DNA of 64,000 bases from Zhenpiania hominis (GTDB lineage: Bacteria; Bacillota; Clostridia; Peptostreptococcales; Anaerovoracaceae), in the NCBI RefSeq assembly GCF_014333425.1, contig NZ_JACRYT010000007.1, positions 62,001-126,000 of the forward strand, given 5' to 3'. A program made the position numbers and the translations under genes. Shown piece by piece: positions 25,181 through 33,635 of the stretch. The notes under the pieces were generated by a model. It searched no databases and was not told the origin of the DNA. It worked only from the letters and a program-made list of their open reading frames with translations. Position 1 is the stretch's first letter, and each line of letters starts with the position of its first letter.

Positions 25181-25209
25181 TTGACAAGCCTGTCTGGAAA
25201 TAGTATGAT
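25181..25209 (+). promoter_or_regulatory. Promoter of the M20 amidohydrolase
   Basis: TTGACA (25181-25186) and TATGAT (25204-25209) with a 17-bp spacer, 25 bp before the start codon. Confidence 0.75.
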
Positions 25210-25233
25210 GGTTAAAAACGAAAGGATTGCAAC

Positions 25234-26355
25234 ATGGATTATTTACAGCAGCTGACTCTTCACCGGAGAGAATTACATAAAATACCGGAAGTCAACCGGG
25301 AGCTTCCGAAAACAAAGGCTTATTTGCGCTCGGTTCTTGACACGCTGGACTGCGAGATTACGGAAGTGATGGAGTCTGGGCTTTGCGCTTATTTTGACCG
25401 GGGTCGGGAAACGACCACCGCTTACCGGGCGGACATGGACGCGCTTCCGGTAACAGAAGCGAATACTCACGATTATATTTCCTGCCATGAAGGAAATATG
25501 CATGCCTGTGGCCACGACGCTCACATGGCCATGGTTCTTGCCCTGGCTCAGTATGTGGACACACAAAAAGACCTGCCCTGCAATGTCTTGTGCGTCTTTC
25601 AGCCTGCTGAAGAAACAACCGGCGGAGCGAAGGAAATCTGCGAGACCGGAGTTCTGGAGAAATACAACGTCAACCGCATTTTTGGAATTCACATGTGGCC
25701 GTTTGCCGAAGCCGGGAGCATCAGCAGCAAGCCGGGCCCGATGATGCCCCGCTCTTCTGAAATCACCATTGAAGTATTCGGACGTTCTTCTCACGCGACG
25801 GCGCCGGAAAAGGGGATCGACGCGCTCTACATCGGATGCCGGTATATCGAGCAGGTTTATGAAAAGCACAGGCTTCTTACGCCGCCGAATCCGTCGCCGG
25901 AAGAACGGACCATTATTCAGATCTGCAAAATGGAAAGCGGTACAGCCCGCAACGTTATTTCCGGCTACAGCGATCTGCTGGGAACCATGCGCGCGTTTTC
26001 AGATACAGACTTCGCGAAGCTGGTGGGGATTTTAGAAGACACGGCTGTCGATCTCTCAAAAAAATATCAGTGCCGGATCGAAGCCCTGCACAGCGAAGGA
26101 TACCCCCCTGTTGTCAATAACCCTGAACTGTATCAACAGATCCTGCCTTCCCTGCGCCAGGCTCTGAACTATCAGGAAATGGAAACGCCGGCCATGATTT
26201 CCGAGGACTATTCCTTCTACGGGCTGCGGGTTCCATCGGTATTCTTCTTTCTTGGAACCGGTACGGGAATCGCTCTTCACAGCAATAATTTTGACTTTGA
26301 CGAAACTGTGCTGCTCCAGGGACTGGAATTATACAAGACTCTGTTAAAAGCATAG
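25234..26355 (+). CDS. M20D-family amidohydrolase, possible N-acetyldiaminopimelate deacetylase
   Basis: A 373-residue metallo-hydrolase of the M20D (hippurate hydrolase/IAA-amino acid hydrolase/DapL-deacetylase) family. The metal-binding core is clear: HACGHDAHM (about residue 91), QPAEETTGG with catalytic Glu-Glu (about 125) and FGIHMWP (about 150); a dimerization domain and the terminal LHSNNFDFDE His follow. It is divergent from an operon that contains dapH, and the acetylase pathway needs an N-acetyl-DAP deacetylase of exactly this family, so that role is a reasonable inference. General N-acyl amino acid hydrolase activity is the alternative. Own promoter and two inverted repeats upstream. 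Confidence 0.8.
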   Translation: MDYLQQLTLHRRELHKIPEVNRELPKTKAYLRSVLDTLDCEITEVMESGLCAYFDRGRETTTAYRADMDALPVTEANTHDYISCHEGNMHACGHDAHMAMVLALAQYVDTQKDLPCNVLCVFQPAEETTGGAKEICETGVLEKYNVNRIFGIHMWPFAEAGSISSKPGPMMPRSSEITIEVFGRSSHATAPEKGIDALYIGCRYIEQVYEKHRLLTPPNPSPEERTIIQICKMESGTARNVISGYSDLLGTMRAFSDTDFAKLVGILEDTAVDLSKKYQCRIEALHSEGYPPVVNNPELYQQILPSLRQALNYQEMETPAMISEDYSFYGLRVPSVFFFLGTGTGIALHSNNFDFDETVLLQGLELYKTLLKA

Positions 26356-26371
26356 GGCGCGGATCGGCACT

Positions 26372-26857
26372 CTAGTCGGTCAGATCCGCCAGCGATGCTT
26401 CCGCCGCCCGCAAAAGACCGGAAGTCGGAACTTCCATCTGAATTCCGACTTTTCCGGCGCTTACCACAATGGTTTCCAGGTGCTCCGCGCTCTGATCGAC
26501 CGCGGTTCGGAATTTCTTTTTCATCCCGATTGGGGAGCATCCGCCTTTTATGTACCCGGTCACCTTCGTGAGATCCCGCATCGGGATCATTTCGATTTTC
26601 TTCTCGCCAAAATGTCTGGCCGCTTTTTTCAAATCCAACTCCTTACCCACCGGAATGGCGCACACAAAATATTCCCGGCTGGCGCCCTGAAGAACAAGAG
26701 TCTTAAAAACCTTCTCTTCGGGTATTCCGGCAGATCTTGCCGCGGATAGTCCATCCACAAACCCGCCGGACACGTCATATTCGTGAATTTCATAGGGAAT
26801 TCCTTTTGCCTCCATGATTCGCGCCGCATTGGTTTTATGTTTTCGATTCTGAGCCAT
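26372..26857 (-). CDS. ybaK: Cys-tRNA(Pro)/aminoacyl-tRNA deacylase, YbaK/EbsC type
   Basis: A 161-residue single-domain editing protein. The YbaK pattern is seen: TNAARIMEAKGIPYEIHEYD at the N-terminus, EEKVFKTLVLQG (the conserved K-T-L), IPVGKELDLKKAAR, and GYIKGGCSPIGMKKKF, the substrate-loop GG-x-SPIG signature. These proteins hydrolyse mischarged Cys-tRNA(Pro). Standalone, four bases from the upstream GNAT gene, so probably co-transcribed with the two acetyltransferases. All signature residues are kept. Confidence 0.92.
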   Translation of the reverse strand: MAQNRKHKTNAARIMEAKGIPYEIHEYDVSGGFVDGLSAARSAGIPEEKVFKTLVLQGASREYFVCAIPVGKELDLKKAARHFGEKKIEMIPMRDLTKVTGYIKGGCSPIGMKKKFRTAVDQSAEHLETIVVSAGKVGIQMEVPTSGLLRAAEASLADLTD

Positions 26858-26860
26858 GCC

Positions 26861-27493
26861 TTATGCCTCCTTTACCAGATATGTATTCACAAATCCAAAC
26901 CGGGCCGACTGGACAATATCCACAATTTCAAATCCCAGGCTTTTATAAAAGTTCACATCCTCTTCCGTATTCGTAAAGAGCATGATCGGCAGCCCTTGTT
27001 CCTTTGCGTACTCACACACATGTGACATCAGCTTTCTCCCCCGGCCCTGTTTCTGAAAGTCGCTTCTGACTCCGAGGAAGTCCGCATACAGATGGGGAGA
27101 CGGCAGATCAATCCCCTTCTCCAATTCGTCCAGCTCTTCAAAAAGATCGATCCGCCGCCGCTGCTGCTCTTTCGTCATGCGCGCCATAGCGGATTGATAC
27201 TCAGGGCTATAGCTGCCAGCCTTTTTATGCCGTTCTTCGGTATAATGCATTTCCTCCGAATGGACGAGACATACCCCTTCTCGGATTTCATGGTCCAAAG
27301 CGAATGCTCCGCCATATTCCATATCATAGGCTACATAGTACCGCAATGTCGCCTCCAGCGCCGCAGTCTTTACGGCCTTATCCGGAAAGGCCTTCATCAT
27401 CTTTGGATAATCCTGAAAAGCATCCATATAGGTCTGGATCAGCTTTTCCTGATCCGTTTTCTTTAATTTGTACAAACCCTTAATTTCCATCAT
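26861..27493 (-). CDS. GNAT-family N-acetyltransferase
   Basis: A 210-residue acetyltransferase. The N-terminal half is helical (DAFQDYPKMMKAFPDK) and the C-terminal half has the GNAT core: LYADFLGVRSDFQKQGRGRKLM, the acetyl-CoA pyrophosphate loop Q-x-x-G-R-G, and FYKSLGFEIVD near the end. Its substrate is unknown. The start overlaps the end of the next upstream GNAT gene by 14 bp, and ybaK follows after three bases, so the three genes are one transcript. Confidence 0.85.
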   Translation of the reverse strand: MMEIKGLYKLKKTDQEKLIQTYMDAFQDYPKMMKAFPDKAVKTAALEATLRYYVAYDMEYGGAFALDHEIREGVCLVHSEEMHYTEERHKKAGSYSPEYQSAMARMTKEQQRRRIDLFEELDELEKGIDLPSPHLYADFLGVRSDFQKQGRGRKLMSHVCEYAKEQGLPIMLFTNTEEDVNFYKSLGFEIVDIVQSARFGFVNTYLVKEA

Positions 27494-28013
27494 ATTCTTC
27501 CCTCATCAAAGAATGGCACAAAACATCTCTGATTGTACCGTCATAAATCTTATAAGCTCTGCGCAGCGTCCCTTCGTAGGTAAAGCCGCACTTGCGGATC
27601 ACATTCTGAGATCGCTTGTTCTCCGGTCCGGTGCAGATACTGATCATCTCAAGTCCCATCTCCTCAAACCCATAACGTATTACTTCCTTTGCCGCTTCCG
27701 TCATGAGCCCTCTTCCCCAGTATTCTTCGGAAAGCGAATATCCCAATTCCCGGCTGCGGATTCCCGGCCGGTATTTGTCTTCTTCAAGGCTGATCGTCCC
27801 AATCGCTCTGCCGCTTTCTCTGTCCCGGATTGCCCATACGCCGTTTGGAATAAACAGGGTTTTGATAATCTGCCTGGACTCTTTCACATCTCCGTGAGGC
27901 TTCCATCCCGCGTGTGGTCCCACATTTGGATTCTTCGCGTATTCGTAAAGATCCGCCGCGTCTTTTTTTCTCCACGCGGAAAGGAGCAGCCGTTGCGTTT
28001 CCAGTGTTTTCAT
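27480..28013 (-). CDS. RimJ/RimL-like GNAT acetyltransferase
   Basis: A 177-residue protein starting with TLETQRLLLSAWRKKDAADL, the classic RimJ/RimL opening, followed by ELGYSLSEEYWGRGLMTEAA (acetyl-CoA loop) and ENKRSQNVIRKCGF. Members acetylate protein N-termini or small amines, and many act on antibiotics or metabolites of unknown type. First gene of the GNAT-GNAT-ybaK transcript; divergent from the lysozyme gene with 94 bp between starts. Confidence 0.88.
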   Translation of the reverse strand: MKTLETQRLLLSAWRKKDAADLYEYAKNPNVGPHAGWKPHGDVKESRQIIKTLFIPNGVWAIRDRESGRAIGTISLEEDKYRPGIRSRELGYSLSEEYWGRGLMTEAAKEVIRYGFEEMGLEMISICTGPENKRSQNVIRKCGFTYEGTLRRAYKIYDGTIRDVLCHSLMREEYDGN

Positions 28014-28107
28014 AACTTCCTCCCTCTGGTTGCTGCTATTACTATACCATTATTGTAGCCAATTATCAAAGAATCGCATAAATTATCAGTGAAAGGGGTA
28101 TGTATCA

Positions 28108-28938
28108 ATGAAAAGATTTATCTGGTTCGGACTCTGCCTGATACTCTGCTTTTCTCTCGCGCAGCCGGCATTCGCCGCTTCAGAAGCAAGGGGCATTGAC
28201 GTCAGCAACTGGCAGGGTACAATCGATTACGCCAAAGTAAAGAACGCGGGAATCAGAATCATCTATATAAAAGCCGGTCAGGGAGCCGGTTCCATCGATC
28301 CGTATTTTGAGAGGAACTACCGCCAGGCAAAACGATATGATCTGGACATCGGCTTCTATCACTTTGTAACCGCCCGGACAGTCAGCCAGGCGCGCCAGCA
28401 GGCCCATTTCTTCGCAAGTCTCATTAATGAAAAAGAAATCGAGTGTCGTCCCGCAATGGACTTTGAACAGGTCTCCGGTCTGACAAAAAGAGAAGCGAAT
28501 GCCATCGCCCGCGCCTATATGCGGGATCTGGAAAAACTGACCGGTTACCGGCCTGCCTTTTATTCCAACGAATACGATGTCCGTGTTTTATGGGGAAGCG
28601 GGCTTTCCAAATATCCCCTCTGGATTGCGGAGTACGGAGTAAGCCGTCCGTCTTCTGTCGGAAGCTGGAAAAGCTGGACCGGTTTTCAATACAGCGACAA
28701 AGGAGCGGTCAGCGGAGTGCGGGGTCTTGTAGATCGAAATCGATTTAAGCAGGGAATTTATTTAGGTACCCGCGAAAAAGCACAGGAGCGCCCGGTTGTT
28801 TACCGTGTGAAGCAAGGAGATACTTTGTCCCATATCGCCCGCCGATACGGAACGACCGTCAAACGATTAGAACGCCTCAACCACATTGAAAATCCGGATT
28901 TGATTTATCCCGGGGAAAAGCTGATCATCAGACAATAG
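28108..28938 (+). CDS. Secreted GH25 lysozyme with C-terminal LysM
   Basis: A 276-residue secreted muramidase. Residues 1-23 are a signal peptide (cleavage after AFA). The GH25 domain (about 27-215) has [14 protein letters not shown] with the conserved Asp, [10 protein letters not shown] with the catalytic D-x-E pair, and WIAEYG. A LysM domain (about 231-276: [19 protein letters not shown]) binds peptidoglycan. It would cut the glycan between N-acetylmuramic acid and N-acetylglucosamine, in wall turnover or sporulation. Convergent with the LtaS-like gene across a shared terminator. Confidence 0.93.
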   Translation: MKRFIWFGLCLILCFSLAQPAFAASEARGIDVSNWQGTIDYAKVKNAGIRIIYIKAGQGAGSIDPYFERNYRQAKRYDLDIGFYHFVTARTVSQARQQAHFFASLINEKEIECRPAMDFEQVSGLTKREANAIARAYMRDLEKLTGYRPAFYSNEYDVRVLWGSGLSKYPLWIAEYGVSRPSSVGSWKSWTGFQYSDKGAVSGVRGLVDRNRFKQGIYLGTREKAQERPVVYRVKQGDTLSHIARRYGTTVKRLERLNHIENPDLIYPGEKLIIRQ

Positions 28939-28960
28939 CATCTGCCGACGAGATCGGAAC

Positions 28961-28997
28961 AAAAAGGACAGCCGAAACAACTATGGCCGTCCTTTTT
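28961..28997. terminator. Bidirectional terminator between lysozyme and LtaS-like genes
   Basis: AAAAAGGACAGCC pairs with GGCCGTCCTTTTT around 11 bases. The one imperfect position is G-U in the leftward RNA and A-C in the rightward RNA, so it fits the LtaS transcript best, but A and T tracts flank both sides. Confidence 0.8.
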
Positions 28998-29001
28998 CCT
29001 T

Positions 29002-30981
29002 TTATTCCGTAGTACTCAGCACTTCCTTATTCTTTTCCACCTGGCTGATCTTCATCCTGCTGACATCTTCCGGATTTACTTCCTCCTGCAGTCCCAAAAT
29101 AGTCGGACCAAGATAAATGGTATCAAGTACCTCTCCGTCAAGGGAGATCTTGCTGTACTCCGTGAAATTCTCACCCTTGATATAGTAATCATCGCCAATC
29201 TGAACGATATCGGTTATCTTGATATCCTTAACGCCCATCTTCATATCTGTCTCTTTGAATGGGCTTTCCCCACCGTAAATATAGTTTTCGCCGTAGAGCA
29301 TGTCATAGGCTAAGGTTTCCAGATCCTGCAGGTAAGTGCTGCTGTTGGCGTAATTCTGATGATACATCGTCAGGAGCCCTTCATGGATTCCCAACCGATC
29401 CAGAACCTCTGCCCCGATTTCATAGGAGGCCAGGTTTTTATCCTGCTTCTCCATTCCGAAATTATCCCAAATGATATACTGAGTTGTAAAAAGATCCCCG
29501 TCTTTCATGTCTTCTTCCGTCATATCCAGGGCGGGCAAATGATCGCCGTACATAACCAACACTACATCCTCATCAAAATCGGAGAGCCTGTCGGTCAGAT
29601 CTTTAACAAACTGATCCATCTCATAAACCTGATTTACGTAGTATTCATACTGCCACTTTTCTTCCTCGGAAGGAGCTTTTGTCACTTCAATCTCCGGGTT
29701 CTCAATTACCTGCTCAGAAGGGTATTTTCCATGTCCCTGAACGGAAATCGTATAGATATAATCCCTTCCTTGCGTAGAATTCAGTGCGTCCAGAATCTCA
29801 TCGGTCAGAATTCCGTCCTTTGCCCAGTTTCTAGGAGTCTTTATTACGTTATTCATATATTCAAGAGAAGTAAAGGTATCATATCCCAAGTTGCGGAACA
29901 CTTTATTCCTGCCATAAAAGGCACCCCTGTGATTATGGATCGCGTGGGTGGAATAGCCGAGGTTCTTCAGATCATACGGAATGCTCTCACAGGTCCGTTC
30001 CAGTAATACAGATTTGTACGGATATTCCCCTGGTCCGAAAAATTTAACACTGATGCCGGTCATGGATTCAAACTCCGTATTAGCGGTACCCGCGCCTACC
30101 GATGGCACCGTCAGATATCCGGAAGAATATTCTTTCATCAGCTTTCTGTAATTTGGGATTGGATCTTTTGAGTAGGAAAAACCCTCTACCAAAGTCGGAT
30201 CGATAAAGGATTCCAGCTGCAGGAACAGAATGTTCGGATGTTTTTCATCCTCATCCTTTTGTTCTGTCTGATAGGTTTTATCATCGCCCAACTCTCCCTT
30301 GCTGAAAATATTCTGAACCTCTGCTTCAGAGTAACCAGCCGGTTTTTTGATTCCAGTATTCAGCCATGTGCTGATAAAGCAATAAGGTACGCCGTAATCC
30401 CGATACGCGTAAGCCAGATTCCCAAAGAAAGTGGCAACCGTGTTAGTTCGGATCGCGGCCTGCCATACTCCAAAAAAGGCAATCACAATAAGCAGTACTG
30501 TAGCGATGCTCCTTTTATAATGAATCTTTTGCTGCAGCTTCGGCGCAAACAAAAACAGCAGTACCATCCCCGCGATAACTACCAGGGTTCCAATAATAGC
30601 CAGAATCAGAACTCCTGTGGAAAGATAGTTTGTCACGATAGAAAGCCCATCGTTTAGATTTGCCATATCCTTTGTCGTAAACGGAGTCATACGGTTTAAA
30701 AGAATTACACCATTAATAACTCCCAGTGCCACCCAGAGCGTAGAAACCACAACATACCAGAAAATCCGACGCCGAAAAAGCAATACAATCGAATAGGTGG
30801 AAAAAATAATAAATACATTAAAAAGAAAGACCAACGGACTTTCCGCGAAAAAACGAAACGTTTCAAACAGCGAATGCCGCGCCATTGTCTCAATAAAGAC
30901 ATTCATGATCAGCGCCAGCACCGCCGAAATCAGCAGCGTACTTTTCAAATATTTCCTGCAAAACTGTCTAAACTTATCCAT
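29002..30981 (-). CDS. Lipoteichoic-acid-synthase-like sulfatase-fold membrane enzyme
   Basis: A 659-residue protein with five membrane helices in residues 1-190 and an extracellular sulfatase fold (about 245-540). Catalytic features of the LtaS family are present: LQLESFIDPT (metal Glu), GAGTANTEFES with the catalytic Thr, HNHRGAFYGR, and MYGDHLPALD (metal Asp/His). The last 80 residues (VKDIKITDIVQIGDDYYIKG) form an extra beta-rich domain not found in the classical enzyme. It would transfer glycerol-phosphate from phosphatidylglycerol to a lipid-linked chain. It follows rsmA by 11 bp. Confidence 0.88.
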   Translation of the reverse strand: MDKFRQFCRKYLKSTLLISAVLALIMNVFIETMARHSLFETFRFFAESPLVFLFNVFIIFSTYSIVLLFRRRIFWYVVVSTLWVALGVINGVILLNRMTPFTTKDMANLNDGLSIVTNYLSTGVLILAIIGTLVVIAGMVLLFLFAPKLQQKIHYKRSIATVLLIVIAFFGVWQAAIRTNTVATFFGNLAYAYRDYGVPYCFISTWLNTGIKKPAGYSEAEVQNIFSKGELGDDKTYQTEQKDEDEKHPNILFLQLESFIDPTLVEGFSYSKDPIPNYRKLMKEYSSGYLTVPSVGAGTANTEFESMTGISVKFFGPGEYPYKSVLLERTCESIPYDLKNLGYSTHAIHNHRGAFYGRNKVFRNLGYDTFTSLEYMNNVIKTPRNWAKDGILTDEILDALNSTQGRDYIYTISVQGHGKYPSEQVIENPEIEVTKAPSEEEKWQYEYYVNQVYEMDQFVKDLTDRLSDFDEDVVLVMYGDHLPALDMTEEDMKDGDLFTTQYIIWDNFGMEKQDKNLASYEIGAEVLDRLGIHEGLLTMYHQNYANSSTYLQDLETLAYDMLYGENYIYGGESPFKETDMKMGVKDIKITDIVQIGDDYYIKGENFTEYSKISLDGEVLDTIYLGPTILGLQEEVNPEDVSRMKISQVEKNKEVLSTTE

Positions 30982-30992
30982 AATCCTTACTC

Positions 30993-31859
30993 CTAATGAC
31001 TTGATTTATAGTCTGCCATAGAATTTGCGAGCGTCGCGAATTCATCCAGATTAAGGGTCTCTACTCTCCTTCCTGAATCAATTCCCGCTGTCTGCAAAAC
31101 CTCTCTTACTGCGTCCTTTGAAAGGCCCGCAGCCCCCGTAAGAGAGTTAAGCAGTGTTTTGCGTCTCTGTCCAAAGCCTGCCCTTATGCATGTAAAAAAT
31201 AAGGTTTCATCTTGTAACACAACCGGTCGTTCCTCCCGAATGTCCATCCGCAGCACTGCGGAATCCACTTTTGGAGGTGGAAAAAACACCTCCTTTGGAA
31301 CCTCCGCGATTTGCGAAACGCGGCAATAATACTGCACAGCAACCGAAAGCGCTCCATAATTCTTATTGCCCGGGTCCGCTTTAATCCGATCCGCTACTTC
31401 TTTCTGCATCATGACCGTAATACTGTCTGCCGGCACCCGTTCTTCCAGCAGCTTCATGAGAATCGGCGTTGTAATATAGTAAGGGAGATTTCCAATAATT
31501 TTTGTCTTTCCTTCTGTTTTATATGCCGATACTATGGTAGAAAAATCTGTTTTGAGTACATCCTGATTGAGAATTGTTATATTATCATATTCTTTCAGAG
31601 TATCCTCCAAAATCGGGATCAGCCCATTGTCGATTTCAACCGCTACTACACGCTTCGCATTCTCCGCGGCCTCCGCAGTGAGGACTCCGATTCCCGGTCC
31701 AATTTCAATAACCAGATCTTCAGGACCGATCCGCGATCCTTCTATAATTCGGTCAATGATATGTTTATCCGTGAGAAAATTTTGTCCCAGACTTTTCGAA
31801 AGCCGGAAATTATACTGATTCTTTATTTCCTTAATTGTCGATGGTGCGTACAGCTTCAT
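30993..31859 (-). CDS. rsmA: 16S rRNA dimethyladenosine transferase
   Basis: A 288-residue KsgA/RsmA. The start KSLGQNFLTDKHIIDRII, SAM motif EIGPGIGVLTAEAAENA, and catalytic NLPYYITTPILMKLL are all present, followed by the helical C-terminal domain. It dimethylates two adjacent adenines near the 3' end of 16S rRNA. It directly follows rnmV (adjacent stop and start), the usual neighbour in Firmicutes, and precedes the LtaS-like gene. Confidence 0.96.
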   Translation of the reverse strand: MKLYAPSTIKEIKNQYNFRLSKSLGQNFLTDKHIIDRIIEGSRIGPEDLVIEIGPGIGVLTAEAAENAKRVVAVEIDNGLIPILEDTLKEYDNITILNQDVLKTDFSTIVSAYKTEGKTKIIGNLPYYITTPILMKLLEERVPADSITVMMQKEVADRIKADPGNKNYGALSVAVQYYCRVSQIAEVPKEVFFPPPKVDSAVLRMDIREERPVVLQDETLFFTCIRAGFGQRRKTLLNSLTGAAGLSKDAVREVLQTAGIDSGRRVETLNLDEFATLANSMADYKSSH

Positions 31860-32393
31860 TTATATCTCCCTGAGATGTTTAAAAAACTCGTCCCTTGTAA
31901 TTCCAAAGCGGTTTAGCTTGTTTAAAAAGGCTTTGCTATTGCCATAGCCGATTCCTAATCGTTTTCCCAGCTGATCCCGTCTTTCCGCAGCTTTGGGATC
32001 CGCGGTGAGTCCATATTGGATTAGATCGGACATCGTAAAGGCATCCTGCTTGTCTTCCAATGTATAATGGGCTTTTTCCAGCGCCTGTCGGATACTGTCC
32101 GGAGCGGCGTTTTCAATTCCGATATCGCCGTCTTTTTCCGCGTCGCCTTTGGAAAGATAAGCCTGTCCCGCTCCGGGAAATGCCTTTGTCAGGCGTCTTC
32201 GGATTTCTTTTCCCGCATAGTCCGGATCGGTAAAGATAATAATGCCCCGTTCCTGGTAAGCCTTTTCAATCAGCTCCCACGTCTGTTTCTTTATTCCGAA
32301 TCCATGGGTCTCAATTGTCTGGGCATCCACCGCTCGTTTTACCGCAGCAGTATCATCCCGCCCTTCCACAATAATAATTTCCTTAATTTTCAT
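31860..32393 (-). CDS. rnmV: Ribonuclease M5
   Basis: A 177-residue TOPRIM nuclease that matures 5S rRNA. ATG at 32393 (MKIKEIIIVEGRDDTAAVKR) is chosen because it begins exactly at the TOPRIM domain; longer in-frame starts run back into divIC. The TOPRIM acidic residues are visible in IVEGRDD, IFTDPDYAGKEIR and GDIGIENA. C-terminal DUF4093-like part follows. It overlaps divIC by 11 bp and abuts rsmA, with which it is almost always paired in Firmicutes. Confidence 0.95.
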   Translation of the reverse strand: MKIKEIIIVEGRDDTAAVKRAVDAQTIETHGFGIKKQTWELIEKAYQERGIIIFTDPDYAGKEIRRRLTKAFPGAGQAYLSKGDAEKDGDIGIENAAPDSIRQALEKAHYTLEDKQDAFTMSDLIQYGLTADPKAAERRDQLGKRLGIGYGNSKAFLNKLNRFGITRDEFFKHLREI

Positions 32394-32865
32394 TCTGTTC
32401 TTTCTGAGAATTATCTTCCTCTGTATTATCCTTTGAATTTTCCAGCGAAGGGAATACATAAATTTTTTCCCCAGGCATTACCAGTCTCAGCTGCGCTCTT
32501 GCCTGATCTTCAACATATTCCGAATCATCCAGCTCTTTCAATTTTTTTTGTAAGCTGGCCTTTTTTTCTTCCAGCTGTTGCTGTTGCGCTCTTGTCTGCT
32601 TCTGTTCCTGCTTTAATGAAACAATATTATAGACAGACACACCAACTACCGCTATAATAACGACAATTATAGCGGTATAAATAAAGGTTCTTCTTCGTCT
32701 GTTCTGTTTTACGCTAGCCCTCACCGGCCGCTTTTCCTCTGCGCTGCCCCCGCTTTGTCTCTTGTTTTGGCGGCGGCGCTTTTCCTGCCGTTTTCTGCGG
32801 GCCTCCTCAATATCGATTACCTGGCTGCTGTCCTTAAACTGACTGCTTCTTCTTTTCTTTGCCAT
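32383..32865 (-). CDS. divIC: Septum formation initiator, DivIC/FtsB-type
   Basis: A 160-residue single-pass protein: basic cytoplasmic tail (1-58), one membrane helix (about 61-83), then a coiled coil (84-115) leading to the conserved YVEDQARAQLRLVMPGEKIYV segment and an acidic, Asn/Gln-rich end. DivIC joins FtsL and DivIB in the divisome. The gene overlaps the upstream yabQ gene by 32 bp and the downstream rnmV by 11 bp, so translation is strongly coupled. Position after yabP-yabQ is the same as in Bacillus. Confidence 0.9.
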   Translation of the reverse strand: MAKKRRSSQFKDSSQVIDIEEARRKRQEKRRRQNKRQSGGSAEEKRPVRASVKQNRRRRTFIYTAIIVVIIAVVGVSVYNIVSLKQEQKQTRAQQQQLEEKKASLQKKLKELDDSEYVEDQARAQLRLVMPGEKIYVFPSLENSKDNTEEDNSQKEQNEN

Positions 32866-33205
32866 GCTTCTTCTTCAAACCTCTTGTCCTTTGTCCCTTG
32901 CTCTGGGATGAAGCCATTATATCACAAAACAAGCGTTTCCACAACAAAGCCCCTGCCGCGAATGCCGCCGCCGCATGGAAGCTCAGGCTTCCATAAGCGC
33001 AGTAATATAAAAATTGGGACGTCATAACTGCCGCTATCACCCAGAAAAAAAGCTCCAGCCCTGCCCGGATCCATTTTTTGACGGTCGCCCTCTTGGAAAA
33101 AAAAGAGCAGAGCTGATAAAAGGTCGAGAAAACAATCCCCGCGCTAGCCATCACCAGGCACGTAGCGGCCTGCTCTTTTATCAAATCGGTAACTATGATA
33201 CTCAT
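32834..33205 (-). CDS. yabQ: Spore cortex protein YabQ
   Basis: A 123-residue membrane protein with about three hydrophobic spans (residues 10-35, 50-68, 74-92) and a basic tail (TRGLKKKHGKEKKKQ). Family features include the FSTFYQLCSFF segment in the first span. YabQ is needed for spore cortex formation and sits in the outer forespore membrane. It overlaps yabP by 4 bp and divIC by 32 bp. Its presence indicates a spore-forming lineage. Confidence 0.85.
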   Translation of the reverse strand: MSIIVTDLIKEQAATCLVMASAGIVFSTFYQLCSFFSKRATVKKWIRAGLELFFWVIAAVMTSQFLYYCAYGSLSFHAAAAFAAGALLWKRLFCDIMASSQSKGQRTRGLKKKHGKEKKKQSV

Positions 33206-33462
33206 TTGAGTATTTTTTTCAGGAGTCCCTTTTCAGCTTTGTCTTTTTTCTGCGTGTAGGCCAGAGAGGTGATCTCTCCGGTAATCACCGACTTCCCTTC
33301 TGCCAGGTCCAGCATCTGAATATGGAGATTCTTTCCTTTAATAACCAGTCCGCCGGATTTCAGATTCGCGCAGATTTCCTCTTCATCAAAATTGTCAATA
33401 TCTGCCACATCGGTTACCGTAATCTTCTCCCTGTTATCAATTGTGATCATATGGTTTTCCAT
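33202..33462 (-). CDS. yabP: Sporulation protein YabP
   Basis: An 86-residue protein, start at 33462 seven bases after GGAGGG; the GTG two codons before is too close to that site. The sequence HMITIDNREKITVTDVADIDNFDEEEIC has the YabP/YqfC fold pattern, with GGLVIKGKNLHIQMLDLAEG in the middle. YabP is involved in spore cortex assembly, acting with YabQ. It opens the yabP-yabQ-divIC-rnmV-rsmA operon. Confidence 0.92.
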   Translation of the reverse strand: MENHMITIDNREKITVTDVADIDNFDEEEICANLKSGGLVIKGKNLHIQMLDLAEGKSVITGEITSLAYTQKKDKAEKGLLKKILK

Positions 33463-33635
33463 AGGCACACCCTCCTTATTAAAAGTATATTACCGGAAAG
33501 TGTTCCTAGAACAATATCCTACTTTCATTTAGTATAAGGCCGGATTATTACAAATTCCTTACAGCCTGAAAATCTTTTTCTTAAATCACAGAATCTCCAT
33601 AAATCTCCCACCTATCTTTCTTGAAACCTCGAAAT

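Larger units (their letters stand above)
24312..25233. other. 922-bp non-coding region between divergent lysA and M20 genes
   Basis: From left to right it holds the lysine-operon terminator, the L-box aptamer and its promoter (24.4-24.7 kb), an unexplained AT-rich part with a GTAACA-N-TGTTAC palindrome (about 24818-24846), two inverted-repeat elements of equal geometry (24998-25164) and the promoter of the M20 gene. No tRNA or small coding frame is supported. Confidence 0.7.
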
